Shown one piece after another: positions 24,726 to 34,440 of a DNA stretch of 64,000 nt. Under the pieces are notes generated by a model, which was not told the origin of the DNA, searched no databases, and saw only the letters and a list, made by a program, of their open reading frames with translations. Source of the DNA: Mycetohabitans sp. B8 (GTDB taxonomy: Bacteria; Pseudomonadota; Gammaproteobacteria; Burkholderiales; Burkholderiaceae); contig NZ_JAHLKR010000020.1 of assembly GCF_021991875.1 (NCBI RefSeq), positions 1-64,000 of the forward strand. Reading direction: 5' to 3'. Position 1 is the first letter of the stretch; every line of letters starts with the position of its first letter. A program made the position numbers and the translations under genes.

Positions 24726-25922
24726 TCACGCGCGCAGCACGCTCGCGATGGCGTCGGCGACCACGCCGACGTTCTGCTCGTTCAGGCCCGCGACGCACAT
24801 CCGCCCGGAGCGAACCAGATACACGCCGTGCTCGGTGCGCAGCCGGTCTACCTGCGCGGCGCTCAGCCCGGTATAGGTGAACATGCCGCGCTGTCGGATA
24901 TAGCGCGACAAGGCATCGTCGGCGACACGGCCCTGCAACCGTTGGTGGATCGCCTGGCGCATCGCGGCAATGCGCTTGCGCATCGACGCGAGCTCGGATT
25001 GCCACGACGCGCGTAGCGCCGGCGTGCAAAGCACCTTGTGTACCACCTTGGCGCCGTAGGTCGGCGGATTGCTGTAGTTCGCCCGTACCGCGCCGGTCAG
25101 CTGCCCGAGTACGCGCGTTGCCTCGTCGGCGGATTGACACACGACGCTCAGGCCGCCGCAGCGCTCGCCATACAGCGAGAAATTCTTCGAGAAAGAGTTC
25201 GCGACCAGGCATGATAGGCCGCGCGCGGCCAGCTCGCGCACCGCGAAGGCGTCATCGTCCAGATCCGTGCCGAAACCCTGGTACGCCATGTCGACGAACG
25301 GCAGCAGCTCGTTTTGCTCGATTAGCGAGATGACGTCGCGCCATTGGTCGCGGTCCAAGTCGGCGCCGGTCGGGTTATGGCAACACGCGTGCAGCAGCAC
25401 GATGTGGCGCTTCGGAATCGCGCGCAACGCATCGAGCATCGCGTCAAAGCGCAAGCCGCCGGTGGCGCCATCGTAGTACGAGTAGGTGTTCACCGTGAAG
25501 CCGGCGCGCTCGAACACCACGCGGTGGTTTTCCCAACTGGGGTCGCTGATCCACACCTGCGCGTCGGGGAAGGCGCGCCGCAGGAAATCTGCGCCGACTT
25601 TCAGCGCACCCGAGCCGCCCAGCGTCTGTAGCGTTGCGATGCGCCGAGCGGCGCGTGCGCCGCACGCGTCGCCGAACACCAGTTGCTGTACTGCGTCGCG
25701 ATACGCGGGCAGTCCCGACATCGGCAGGTAGGGGCGGGGTCCGTGCTCGCCGGCCAGCGCCTGTTCCGCATCGCGTACGGCAGCCATGACCGGCAGCTTG
25801 CCCTGTGCGTCAAAGTAGATGCCGATGCTCAGATTCACCTTGTCGGACCGGGAGTCGACCTGAAAATCCTCATTGAGCGTCAAGATCGGATCACCGGGAA
25901 ACGCTTCGACGTGCTCGAACAT
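24726..25922 (-). CDS. tyrB: Aromatic-amino-acid (tyrosine) aminotransferase
   Basis: A 398-aa fold-type I PLP aminotransferase, full length for TyrB/AspC. The N-terminal FPGDPILTLNEDF and VNLSIGIYFD are typical. HACCHNPTGADLD contains the Asn that contacts PLP, and VDMAYQGFG the Asp pairing with the pyridine nitrogen. NSFSKNFSLYGERCGG carries the Schiff-base Lys. CVAGLN near the end holds the position of the substrate-carboxylate contact, with Arg at SGRMCV. It transfers amino groups between 2-oxoglutarate and Phe/Tyr (also Asp). The ATG at 25922 follows TTTAGGATATTCC. It is immediately downstream of an aromatic permease gene, so uptake and transamination are probably co-regulated. Confidence 0.92.
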   Translation of the reverse strand: MFEHVEAFPGDPILTLNEDFQVDSRSDKVNLSIGIYFDAQGKLPVMAAVRDAEQALAGEHGPRPYLPMSGLPAYRDAVQQLVFGDACGARAARRIATLQTLGGSGALKVGADFLRRAFPDAQVWISDPSWENHRVVFERAGFTVNTYSYYDGATGGLRFDAMLDALRAIPKRHIVLLHACCHNPTGADLDRDQWRDVISLIEQNELLPFVDMAYQGFGTDLDDDAFAVRELAARGLSCLVANSFSKNFSLYGERCGGLSVVCQSADEATRVLGQLTGAVRANYSNPPTYGAKVVHKVLCTPALRASWQSELASMRKRIAAMRQAIHQRLQGRVADDALSRYIRQRGMFTYTGLSAAQVDRLRTEHGVYLVRSGRMCVAGLNEQNVGVVADAIASVLRA

Positions 25923-25946
25923 GGAATATCCTAAAAAGGTAAGACG

Positions 25947-27335
25947 TTACCGCCTGGAGGTCTCGCCAGATAGCGCCAACGGCGCACCGGGCTGGCGAAA
26001 GCGATAGCTTACCGCCAACACTGCCAGCCAGACAGGAATGAGGTAAACCGACAGGCGCAACGGTGGCGTGCGGTACATCACGATCAAGATCGCGGCGAGG
26101 AACGCCAGGCACAGATAGTTCGTGAACGGATAGCCGACGCTGGCGAAGTGGCTCGTCTGGCCGGTCCTGCGCTTGTGCTGCCGAAAGCGCAGGTGGATGA
26201 TGCTGATCATGGCCCAGTTGATCAGCATCGCCGATACCACGAGCCCCATCAACAGTTCAAGTGCCTGGGCCGGCATCACATAGTTAATGACCACGCACAC
26301 GCCGGTGATTGTCGCTGACACAGCGAGGGCGGCGACCGGCACGCCGCGCCGGTTCACCGCGCCGAGTGCGCGCGGCGCGCTGCGTTGCTGCGCGAGCGCG
26401 TACAGCATCCGACTGTTGCTGTAGACCCCGCTGTTATAAACCGACAGCGCGGCGGTTAGCACCACGACGTTGAGCACGGTGGCCACCACGTTGCTGTTCA
26501 TCGCGTGGAAGATCATCACGAACGGGCTGCTGCCGCTAGCGACCTTCTGCCATGGATAGAGCGACAGCAGCACGGTGAGCGCGCCGACATAGAAAATCAG
26601 GATCCGGTAGACGACCTGGTTGGTGGCGCGCGGAATACTGTTGTGTGGATCGTCGGCCTCGGCAGCCGTGATGCCGACCAACTCCAGGCCGCCAAACGAG
26701 AACATGATCACCGCCATCGACATCGCCAGACCATTGGCGCCGTTCGGGAAAAAACCACCGTGCTGCCACAGGTTGGCAATGCTCGCTTGCGGGCCCGCCG
26801 AGCCGGACAACAGCAAGTAGGCGCCGAATATGATCATGCCGGCGATCGCGGCCACCTTGACGATCGAGAACCAGAATTCTATCTCGCCGTATGATTTGAC
26901 GCTGCCTAGGTTGATTGCGTTGATTAGCACGAAGAACACCAGCGCCGAGGTCCACGTCGGCACGCTGGGCCACCAATATTGGATATAGATGCCGACCGCC
27001 GACAACTCGGCCATACCCACGAGGATGTACAGTACCCAGTAGTTCCAACCGGACAGGAAGCCGACGAAGCGGCCACAGTACTTGTCGGCGAAGTAGCTGA
27101 ACGAGCCGGCGACTGGCTCGTCGACCACCATCTCGCCGAGTTGCCGCATGATTAAAAAAGCGATGCCGCCGGCCAACGTATAGCCGAGCAGTACCGACGG
27201 CCCCGCCATTTGGATCGTCTGTGCGATGCCTAGGAACAAACCGGTGCCGATGGCGCCGCCCAGCGCGATCAGCTGGATATGCCTATTTTTCAAACCACGC
27301 TTGAGCGCGGTATCTGTATTGTCTGCTACTGCCAT
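25947..27335 (-). CDS. Amino-acid permease of the AroP/PheP (APC) family
   Basis: A 462-aa protein with 12 predicted membrane helices. The ATG at 27335 is chosen because GGAGGG lies just before it. Family signatures are NRHIQLIALGGAIGTGLFLG in helix 1, GGIAFLIMRQLGEM, DEPVAGSFSYFADKY, and SFGGLELVGITAAEADDP in the middle. It imports an amino acid with protons across the inner membrane. The 24-bp gap to tyrB suggests one operon and an aromatic substrate (inference). A divergent Lrp-type regulator remnant lies upstream. Confidence 0.88.
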   Translation of the reverse strand: MAVADNTDTALKRGLKNRHIQLIALGGAIGTGLFLGIAQTIQMAGPSVLLGYTLAGGIAFLIMRQLGEMVVDEPVAGSFSYFADKYCGRFVGFLSGWNYWVLYILVGMAELSAVGIYIQYWWPSVPTWTSALVFFVLINAINLGSVKSYGEIEFWFSIVKVAAIAGMIIFGAYLLLSGSAGPQASIANLWQHGGFFPNGANGLAMSMAVIMFSFGGLELVGITAAEADDPHNSIPRATNQVVYRILIFYVGALTVLLSLYPWQKVASGSSPFVMIFHAMNSNVVATVLNVVVLTAALSVYNSGVYSNSRMLYALAQQRSAPRALGAVNRRGVPVAALAVSATITGVCVVINYVMPAQALELLMGLVVSAMLINWAMISIIHLRFRQHKRRTGQTSHFASVGYPFTNYLCLAFLAAILIVMYRTPPLRLSVYLIPVWLAVLAVSYRFRQPGAPLALSGETSRR

Positions 27336-27518
27336 GCGTCCCTCCATTCTTGTGGAATCAGGTGTGGTGCCGCGTCGATGGGGTTATGGGCCGGCCTTGC
27401 GGCCCCTGGAATTCAGGCTGAATTTATCAATTGCGCTAGGTAATAGTATTACGTGACTCGCCGAGTTAACCCATTGCTTAGGCTATAAAATTTTGTGTTT
27501 TGCGAAGAACAGAACATC

Positions 27519-27692
27519 AAAGTGCAGAGACTCGAGCTCGATTGTACGGATCGCCAGTTATTGAGCGTACTACAGGAATAGGCGCGGGCTTCAAACTCGG
27601 ATCTGGCTGAGACGATCCTGCTGTCGCCGGCGCAGACACTGCGTCGCCATCGGCACCTGGCGGAACTCGGCGTGATCAAGCGGTACGAGGCC
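27519..27692 (+). pseudogene. Lrp/AsnC-family regulator, N-terminal remnant
   Basis: The frame reads LELDCTDRQLLSVLQE, an in-frame TAG, then ARASNSDLAETILLSPAQTL and RRHRHLAELGVIKRYEAR, the HTH of Lrp/AsnC proteins. The ligand-binding RAM domain is missing; the sequence changes at about 27692 into a hydrolase remnant on the other strand. Its position, divergent from the permease-tyrB pair, fits a former local regulator. Confidence 0.8.
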
Positions 27693-28057
27693 CGCCCATG
27701 CGGCGCGATGACGATTGCGCCGGCCAGCGAGTTAGGAAACGCGATCGAGCCGCCGTCGCTGTGCCCAATGAGCCACATCCGTGCACGCTCGGCCGCGTCG
27801 ATGCCCAGTGCATCGAGCAGTGACGGCAGCACGTCGCGGGCCTGCTCGTTCCACATCGCCACGCTGCCCAATCCCTCATGTAAAAATACCGCGATCGGCG
27901 CGTCGTGACGCGTGCGGTTCAGCCAACGATACTCGATTGGCAGCGTGCCGTGCGTCGCGCCGGCGGGCAGCGTTGTCAGTGCGCCATCGGCGGTGACTTG
28001 GCCTGCTGTGCCGGTCTGAGCGGTGTGTGCCTTCGCGGAGCCTGCGCAATGATGCAT
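27690..28057 (-). pseudogene. Alpha/beta hydrolase, truncated with internal deletions
   Basis: The frame starts MHHCAGSAK and reads IEYRWLNRT, VFLHEGLGSVAMWNEQA (oxyanion region HEG), then DVLPSLLDALGID and MWLIGHSDGGSIA (nucleophile elbow GHSDGG), and LAGAIVIAPH. In intact relatives, about 25 residues lie between MW and DVLP and several between SIA and LAGA; both are lost here. The C-terminal half with the catalytic Asp/His is missing. It follows the benzoate-CoA ligase remnant, as hydrolases of this type do in box-pathway clusters. Confidence 0.75.
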
Positions 28058-28064
28058 GAAGACC

Positions 28065-28884
28065 TCAGGATTGTGCTCGCAACTTGAAGCGTTGGATTTT
28101 ACCTGTTGCGGTCTTCGGCAACGCGTCGACGAACACAATTTTGCGCGGAGACTTGTGCGGCGCGAGCCGTTGCTTGACGAATGCGCGGATTTCGTCGGCT
28201 AGCGCATTCGAAGCACTCACGTGAGCCTTGAGTAAGACGAACGCGCGCGCTTTCAGCAAACCGTCACGCTCGACGCCGACGACGGCGGCCTCCAGTACCG
28301 CCTCGTGATGCGCCAGCGACATTTCGACCTCGACTGGCGAGACGTACTGGCCGCTGACCTTGAGCATGTCGTCGCTGCGGCCTGCGTACACATAGCGGCC
28401 GTTGGACTGGCGGCGGAATTTGTCGCCACTGCGCAACCAATCGCCAAGGAACGTCGTACGGGACTTCTCGCGGTTGCACCAGTACATGAGCGCTGCGCGG
28501 GGGCCCTTATGAACAGCTCGCCGATCTCGCCGTCCGCGACGGGCGCGCCGGTCTCGTCGCGTAGTTCGACCTCGTAGCCGGGTACTGGCGTGCCGGTGGT
28601 GCCATATTCGACGTCGCCCGGCCGATTCGACAGGAAAATATGCAGCATTTCCGTCGAGCCGATCCCGTCGAGGATCTCGCAGCCGAAGTGCGCGCTGAAT
28701 CGCTCGCCAATCGCCTTGGGCAGCGCTTCGCCGGCGGACGTGCAGATGCGCAGCGCAACCTGCTCGCGCGCGGGCAGGCCAGCATGTTCGCGTACAGCGT
28801 GGGCACGCCATAAAAGATCGCGGCACGATGCCGCACGAGTCGTGCGAACACCGCGTCTGCACTGGGGCGTTCGGCCGTTAGCAC
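28065..28884 (-). pseudogene. Benzoate-CoA ligase, 5'-truncated and frameshifted
   Basis: Three frames must be joined. The first reads LTAERPSADAVFARLVRHR then IFYGVPTLYANMLA. The second reads MLHIFLSNRPGDVEYGTTGT then VPGYEVELRDETGAPV. The third reads ALMYWCNREKSRTTFLGDW, KFRRQSNGRYVYAGRSDDML, KVSGQYVSPVEVE and LPKTATGKIQRFKLR (A10 Lys). These are consecutive parts of benzoate/4-hydroxybenzoate-CoA ligases. The N-terminal half with the P-loop is absent. It is a relic of aerobic benzoyl-CoA (box) catabolism. Confidence 0.85.
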
Positions 28885-29109
28885 GGTGGTCGCGCCGACC
28901 GAGAGTGGAAATGTGATTCAGTCGCCGACGCGGCGCCCCATGCTGCGATGGGACGGTAAATTCGACTGTTGGCGAACGCGCTCAATCCGTCCAGACATGA
29001 CGACCGGGGAAAATTGACCGTTGTGCGCCGACAGCGGAACGTATGGCTTTTACTGACTGTCTGTTCATTGCCGGGGCGGCGAGCCTGCGGCATCATTTGA
29101 AGGAGAATC

Positions 29110-29388
29110 ATGAACAAACAGGAACTCATCGATGCGGTCACAGCGGCGACCGGCACCAGCAAGACCGCGATCGCCGATACGATCGATGCGATCATCGGCA
29201 CCGTGACCACGATGGTTGCCAACGGCGAAGTCGTACAATTAATCGGATTCGGCACGTTCGGCACGGGTGCCCGGGCGGCGCGTATCGGCCGCAATCCGGC
29301 CACGGGGGCGCAAATGCAGATCGACGCGGCCAAGACTATTAAGTTTACCCCGGGCAAGGCGTTTAAGGACGCGGTGAACGCCTCGTGA
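29110..29388 (+). CDS. hupB: HU/IHF-family DNA-binding protein
   Basis: A 92-aa nucleoid protein, standard HU length, with AAGGAGAATC before the ATG. It starts [20 protein letters not shown]. The DNA-clamp arm region reads [20 protein letters not shown], with the intercalating Pro in RNPATG, and it ends [16 protein letters not shown] bends DNA non-specifically and compacts the nucleoid. It stands between two decayed regions, evidently retained as useful. The symbol is a family guess; other HU paralogues exist in Burkholderia. Confidence 0.93.
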   Translation: MNKQELIDAVTAATGTSKTAIADTIDAIIGTVTTMVANGEVVQLIGFGTFGTGARAARIGRNPATGAQMQIDAAKTIKFTPGKAFKDAVNAS

Positions 29389-29430
29389 CGCCGCGCCGCG
29401 CCGCGGCAGGCATGTCACCTGCGCTCAATG

Positions 29431-29634
29431 TCAAAATAGCTGCCTGTCCAGGCTGGACAGGTTGGCCCATTTGACCGTGCTTGTCAGCGTCCGTCCCGTT
29501 TCATCGATCGATTCGATCATCGCGCGCTGTCCACGGGCTTCGGCGAGGACGCGCACGATCCGCTGTTGATAGCGCATCAGCGCGCCGATGGGCGGACATT
29601 CGATGTTCTTTCGTCTGTAGACGGGCTTGGGCAT
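29431..29634 (-). CDS. Small basic hypothetical protein
   Basis: A 67-aa frame from the ATG at 29634 beginning [20 protein letters not shown], with many Arg, then [20 protein letters not shown] and ending [12 protein letters not shown]. It looks like genuine coding sequence (balanced composition, low Gly/Pro/Ala bias for this genome), but I do not recognise a family and the ribosome site is poor. It could be the N-terminal piece of a transposition-type protein, a guess only. Confidence 0.45.
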   Translation of the reverse strand: MPKPVYRRKNIECPPIGALMRYQQRIVRVLAEARGQRAMIESIDETGRTLTSTVKWANLSSLDRQLF

Positions 29635-29773
29635 ACGAGCGAGGACGCGAGCAGACAAACGCGGCCGGATTATCGCACGAATACGGGCGGGCGCTGCCGC
29701 CCGCAGCGGCGGCGCCCTCAGCCTGCACCGCCGGGTACTTTTCCTGCAGCGAATGGGCGAGCGCCCAATGCAT

Positions 29774-29911
29774 GATGAGCAGAACGCGAACAAGGCACTG
29801 CAGGTGGCCGATCGCGGCTACGTATTGGAAACCGGCCGCGTGATGCTGGCCGATACCAGTGCAAATCTGCTGGCCAACGAACGCGTCAAAAGCGCGTACC
29901 TTGGCGGCTGA
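29774..29911 (+). pseudogene. LivF-type ABC ATPase, C-terminal remnant
   Basis: The frame reads [20 protein letters not shown], then [20 protein letters not shown] and YLGG before the stop. These are the D-loop/H-loop-following C-terminus of branched-chain amino-acid ABC transporter ATPases (LivF). The nucleotide-binding core is gone. In Burkholderia, liv genes often accompany benzoate-CoA pathway genes, matching the nearby ligase remnant. Confidence 0.8.
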
Positions 29912-29995
29912 CCGCGGGGCATTTCCGCGGTCCCACCCAACGGCACGGCTACGCCCAACGGCGTGGCTGCGTCGCCGGGCCGGGGCGGCTACGAG

Positions 29996-30397
29996 TCAGA
30001 GCCGATAGTCTCCCGCCGCCTCGGGCTGGAACACGATCTGCTCGACCTTGAGCGTTTGAGGTGCCCCGCTGGGAGGCGTCACGCGCAATTCATCGCCTGG
30101 CGTCGCGCCGAGTAGCGCGAGACCGACCGGCGAAAACACGTTCAACCGTCCCTGCGAGAAGTTGGCGTTCGGCGGGTAGACGACGGTCCATGTCATGCGT
30201 TCGCCGGACGACGGATTCGACAGCGTTACAGTCGAATTCATCGTGACGACGCTCGGGTCGATGTCGGTGGCCTCGACCACGGCTGCGCGCTCGAGCAGGG
30301 CATCGAGCATCGTCTGGTAGCCGGATTGCGGGCTCGCTTGTGCCGCATGGCGCTCGAGTCGGCCGACATCGGTTTCTGTCAAATAGCAGGTCTTCAT
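29996..30397 (-). CDS. rnk: Rnk, regulator of nucleoside diphosphate kinase (GreA/B-like)
   Basis: A 133-aa protein. The ATG at 30397 follows TTGGAGAAACGAG. A short N-terminal helix (ETDVGRLERHAAQ) replaces the long GreA coiled coil. The C-terminal GreA/GreB FKBP-like fold shows VTMNSTVTLSNPSSGERMTW, YPPNANFSQGRLNVFSPVG and ALLGATPGDELRV. Rnk binds RNA polymerase near the secondary channel and influences nucleoside diphosphate kinase level in E. coli and Pseudomonas. It appears intact. Confidence 0.9.
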   Translation of the reverse strand: MKTCYLTETDVGRLERHAAQASPQSGYQTMLDALLERAAVVEATDIDPSVVTMNSTVTLSNPSSGERMTWTVVYPPNANFSQGRLNVFSPVGLALLGATPGDELRVTPPSGAPQTLKVEQIVFQPEAAGDYRL

Positions 30398-31138
30398 CTC
30401 GTTTCTCCAACGCAACGACAAATCAAATGGTTGGGTGCGCCCGGTACCCGCCCAGGCAGCGGCTGAAACAGGGGGCCGCTCAGTGCGAGTGCCGGGCCAA
30501 TGAAAGCGGTGCCGCAGCGATGTATCGGAGCAGGTCGGTACCGGGTCGGTCCGTGCGGATCGCGCGCGCCGCTGCCGCCGCACGCATGGCGCGGCGACGT
30601 CGCAAAGGCATGGGAAGCAGGAACACGCGCATGGCGGGTCTCGACCGGAGAACGGGGAATGAAGAGAACAACATGATGCTATCACAGCGACAGCGTGCCG
30701 TATCAAGTAGCCCGAAGGCGGTATCGTTAAGCGTGCACGCTGGTGTGGAGCCCCGAGCCCACGGACATGCGCGATCAGCGTCTCGAGCTCGCCGATGATA
30801 TCGTCGAATTCTCGAGTGCCGCCCCAGCGCACGAGGACTTCGCCGGCGCTCGCCTCAGCGGACCACGCGCTAGGGCAAACGGCGCTTGCGGGGCCTCGGA
30901 GTAGAGCAGTCCATAGGCGTTCTGCGCCTGCTCCATTGCAGCCGGAACATGCGCTGCAGCAGCGGGCGTGGACCGGCCAGCGCGACCACCACTGCGCGCT
31001 GCGGGAGCGGCTATAGTTGGGCGGACAGGGGCCTGGTGGCCGGCAGACCTAGGCGTGGTGTCGCACGCGGACAGGGGGTGTTCAGAATGGAACACCGATG
31101 CCGCGTGGAGCAGCGCGCGCGGCTGCTGCGCTGCGGCG
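30398..31138. other. Gene-poor stretch, probably eroded
   Basis: About 740 bp. Frames on both strands are open only because of high G+C. A minus-strand segment reading VRWGGTREFDDIIGELETL (about 30740-30835) has natural-looking composition but no start, end or family. I see no RNA gene or repeat. Confidence 0.4.
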
Positions 31139-33154
31139 TCAATTGTCGGTCCGTGAACCGGACGCGCCCGCCACACCGGGCATTTTGCGATAGATCGTAT
31201 TGCGCGATACCCCGAGTGAGCGGGCTGCAGCCGACACGTTGCCGCCATGGCGCGCAATGGCGGCAGCGATTGCACAGGCCTCGACGTCCTGTAGCCGCAC
31301 GGGTGGCGGCAATGGCGCGGAGCCGCCGCACCAGGTGGCATCCAGGGCGCCAGCCGCGGCATGCGCATCGCTGCTTGCCCGACACAGGTCTTCGAAGAAA
31401 TCGTCCGGCAGATGCTCGCGCCGAATCACGCCGTCATCTTCGACCATCGCGGCTGCCGTGCGCAGTAAATTGCCCAACTGCCGGAAGTTGCCGGGCCACG
31501 TGCATTGCTCAAACAGCTTCATCACGTCACTGGCCACACTCAGCGGCGGTACGCCGGCGGCGCTGTGCGCCGACTCCAGTTGCAGCATGCGTTGCACGAC
31601 CGGCGTGAGGTCGGTGCGCTCACGCAGCGGTGGCAATTTGACGACTAGCCCATTGAGCCGGTAGTACAGGTCTTCGCGGAAGCGATTGTGCGCGATCATC
31701 TCCCGCAAGTCGCGATGAGTGGCGCAAACGATTGCGATGTCGACTGGGATTGAGCGGTTGGATCCAAGGGGGTTGACCACGCGCTCCTGCAATACGCGCA
31801 ACAACCGGACTTGCAATGGATACGGCATGTCGCCGATCTCGTCGAGAAATAGCGTGCCGCCGTCGGCCTGCAGCAGTTTGCCATTCGAGCCTTTGCGCCG
31901 GGCGCCGGTGAACGCGCCTTCCTCGTAGCCGAACAATTCCGATTCGATTAATGTCTCCGGAATCGACGCGCAGTTCACGGCAATGAACGGCCCATCGCGG
32001 CGCGGTGAATCGTTGTGGATTGCCTGCGCGAGCAACTCTTTGCCGGTCCCCGTCTCGCCGTTGAGCAGAATCGGGATGTCCTTGCCGAGCACCTTGCGGA
32101 CCTTGGCGATCACCGAGGCGACTTGTGGGTCGCCGGTATCAAGGTGGCTCAGCCGCGATTGCGCCGCCGGTGCTAGGGGAGCCGGGCGGAGCGTGCTCCG
32201 CGTCGTGGTGCGCAACTTGAAGCCCGCGTCATGCGGCGACGCGGCCGGAGCGCCCGGCGTGCGCCTGAAGTCGACTCGCGCGCGCACTACCGCGCCGTTG
32301 TGCAGATTGAGTGTCAACCATTGCCCATCGTGATGGCGTACCGTATCGATCAGTTGCGCGCTGGTCAAGCCGAACAGCGATGACAACGTGTGCGCACGCA
32401 GCGCGCTGAGCGGCAGATTCAACTGAAATTGCGCGCTGCGGTTCGCGGACAGGAAGCGGCCATCGCTGGTGAACGCGGCGATGCCTTCCATCAACGTGCC
32501 GAGGAACTCCGCACGCGCATGGAACGCGACCTGCAGCGTCTCGCGGAAGGTGCTGGCGAATAAATGATTCTCGATCATCTGCACCGACATTTTGGCCAGT
32601 GCCATCGTGTGCTGATGATAGCTGCGATAGTCGCCCGTTACATCCAGCACACCGATCAGATCGCCGTACGGGTCAAGGATTGGCACGCTTGAGCAGGTCA
32701 GGAACTGGTTAGCTGCCAGATAGTGTTGCTTGCCATGCACGACGATCGGACACTGCTCGGCGATCGCGGTGCCGATTGCGTTGGTGCCCTGCCGGTCCTC
32801 GGCCCAATTTGCGCCAGGGCGCAGGGCGACCTTTTCAGCGCGCGGCAGGAAGTCATCGTCGCCGATGGCGTGTAGGATCAGCCCGTGCGCGTCCGTCAAC
32901 ACAATCATGCTTTGCGTGTTGATGATTTGTTCATGCAACGTTTCCATCACCGGCATCGCGTGCGTGCACAGCATTCGGTTTTGCTCGCGCTTCACGCTAA
33001 GTTCGGGGCCGCTTAGCACATGGTAGTCCGGGCGTGCCAGTTCGCGTAATCCATAGGTTTCGGAGCGCTCGCGTGACTTCTGGATCGATGGGGTGAGCCA
33101 GCCGAACTTGCCCGGTTGCGGGGCAGTAGCGGCATAACGAGCATTTTCTGCCAT
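31139..33154 (-). CDS. AcoR-type sigma54-dependent activator (copy 1)
   Basis: A 671-aa enhancer-binding protein; GGAGGAGATC precedes the ATG. The N-terminal GAF-type sensor (about 70-210) has ILHAIGDDDF and EDRQGTNAIGTA, the AcoR pattern. A PAS-like segment follows. The AAA+ core has Walker A GETGTGKE, the sigma54-contact loop GAFTGA, Walker B GGTLFLDEIGDMP, and the arginine-finger region FREDLYYRLNG. A Fis-type HTH ends the protein (GNVSAAARSLGVSRNTIYRK). AcoR-like proteins activate acetoin or alcohol/aldehyde catabolic operons. The neighbouring genes here do not reveal its target. Confidence 0.92.
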   Translation of the reverse strand: MAENARYAATAPQPGKFGWLTPSIQKSRERSETYGLRELARPDYHVLSGPELSVKREQNRMLCTHAMPVMETLHEQIINTQSMIVLTDAHGLILHAIGDDDFLPRAEKVALRPGANWAEDRQGTNAIGTAIAEQCPIVVHGKQHYLAANQFLTCSSVPILDPYGDLIGVLDVTGDYRSYHQHTMALAKMSVQMIENHLFASTFRETLQVAFHARAEFLGTLMEGIAAFTSDGRFLSANRSAQFQLNLPLSALRAHTLSSLFGLTSAQLIDTVRHHDGQWLTLNLHNGAVVRARVDFRRTPGAPAASPHDAGFKLRTTTRSTLRPAPLAPAAQSRLSHLDTGDPQVASVIAKVRKVLGKDIPILLNGETGTGKELLAQAIHNDSPRRDGPFIAVNCASIPETLIESELFGYEEGAFTGARRKGSNGKLLQADGGTLFLDEIGDMPYPLQVRLLRVLQERVVNPLGSNRSIPVDIAIVCATHRDLREMIAHNRFREDLYYRLNGLVVKLPPLRERTDLTPVVQRMLQLESAHSAAGVPPLSVASDVMKLFEQCTWPGNFRQLGNLLRTAAAMVEDDGVIRREHLPDDFFEDLCRASSDAHAAAGALDATWCGGSAPLPPPVRLQDVEACAIAAAIARHGGNVSAAARSLGVSRNTIYRKMPGVAGASGSRTDN

Positions 33155-33524
33155 GATCTCCTCCGTGTGCGATGCCGGTCATATCGCAGGAACGTCGGGC
33201 CGTAAGTTTATGCGACTTCCATGCCGAAGTTCGGGTGCGGCATCGGCTGTCGGATCGCGTTTATCGCGGGCCCGGGAACGCGAGGCGTAAACGGTACCGC
33301 GAAAGCGGCGTCCGCGCCAGTGGCGGGCAATTGGGTAAAACCCATGACGCGTCCCAGGCATGCCACGCACGCTCATTGGCCATTTTTGCGCTTGAGCGCT
33401 GGCTTCAAATGAAGTCGAATGATCGGACGAGTTTTATGACCGGAAAGACGGCATGATAGACGGCGGAATGCACTAGGGCGCAGCGTTGCTGCGTCCGGCC
33501 AGGCTGTACGCTATGTGCGGATCG
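33155..33524. other. Intergenic region without a recognised gene
   Basis: 370 bp between the AcoR-like start and the end of yceH. It should hold the AcoR-like promoter. No convincing regulatory motif was identified. Confidence 0.35.
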
Positions 33525-33628
33525 CTAGTTGCGGAACGAGTCAAGCGACAGGCCCAGTTCCCCGGCCAAGTGCGCCACCATAGCCTCCAATTGGGTGACC
33601 TTGTCAGCCAGATGTCGATGCTCGAGCT

Positions 33629-34234
33629 TCAATCGCTCGAGGTTGTCGTGCGGGCCGCCGGTTTGGGTGTGCCCGGCGGTCCGTCGGCCGGCCCGACAGG
33701 GACTTCGCCGCACAGCAGGTGTGCCCAACGGCTCTCGCGTTCGCCCGGTGCGCGCGGCAACTTGACCACGCGCGGCGGTTCGTGACCGGCCAACTCGTCC
33801 AGGAATGCTTCAACCGACGAATTGTCGGCAAAGCCATGCAACCGTGCCGTTGACAGCCTCAGTTCGGCACATGTTTGCGGGCCTCGCAGCAGCAACGCGG
33901 TGAGCAGTGCTGCGGCTTGCCGCGGTAGGCCCAACACGCGTTCGAGGTTGTGCTCGAAGCGCGGCACGCGACTGCTGCTCGACTCGATGATCAGGCTCAA
34001 GTGCTTCAGGCCATCCAGTGCCGCGAGCACGTCGGTCTCGCCGACGTCCATGAGCGGCACGCGCGCGGTTTTTTGGTTGCAGCCGGACGTGAGCCCATTA
34101 AGCGACAGCGGATAGGTGTCAGGCACGGTGTGTTGCTTCTCGAACAACACGCCCAGCACACGCGCTTCGAGGGGCGTAAGGGGGCGGATCGTGCGCAGGC
34201 GTGGCGTGTCTGGATTCGGGGACATGGTCGGCAT
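33629..34234 (-). CDS. yceH: YceH (DUF480) family protein with a frameshifted C-terminus
   Basis: From the ATG at 34234 the frame gives 201 aa of the DUF480 double winged-helix fold: LRTIRPLTPLEARVLGVLFE, TYPLSLNGLTSGCNQKT, VPRFEHNLERVLGL and ALLTALLLRGPQTCAELR. The usual C-terminal coiled coil is present only in the next frame (LERLKLEHRHLADKVTQLEA, ending at 33525), so a one-base slip near 33645 replaces the last about 40 residues with a short tail (TTTSSD). The core domains are intact and the protein may still fold. The function of the family is unknown. A sequencing error in the T/C-rich junction is possible. Confidence 0.85.
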   Translation of the reverse strand: MPTMSPNPDTPRLRTIRPLTPLEARVLGVLFEKQHTVPDTYPLSLNGLTSGCNQKTARVPLMDVGETDVLAALDGLKHLSLIIESSSSRVPRFEHNLERVLGLPRQAAALLTALLLRGPQTCAELRLSTARLHGFADNSSVEAFLDELAGHEPPRVVKLPRAPGERESRWAHLLCGEVPVGPADGPPGTPKPAARTTTSSD

Positions 34235-34420
34235 CGTAGCGGTTCGGACAGGCCCAGGATTGTCGCCTAAAACGCATCGTCGCAGAAGGCGTGGCCCGCC
34301 GCTGAGAGGGGATAGCATTGTCAGCTTGGCGCGCTCGTGGGGCACCCATAGAACAAAATGCGGCCATGCGTCGGCAATGCGGATCATCGAGCATGACTTC
34401 TTTCTTGCGCGCTTGGATGG

Positions 34421-34426
34421 TAGAAT
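34421..34426 (+). promoter_or_regulatory. Likely -10 element of the tRNA-Leu gene
   Basis: TAGAAT lies 14 bp before the tRNA 5' end, with a weak TTCTTT (34399-34404) at about the -35 position. The spacing supports a sigma70-type promoter giving a short leader. Confidence 0.4.
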
Positions 34427-34440
34427 GCGCTCCGCCCTCT

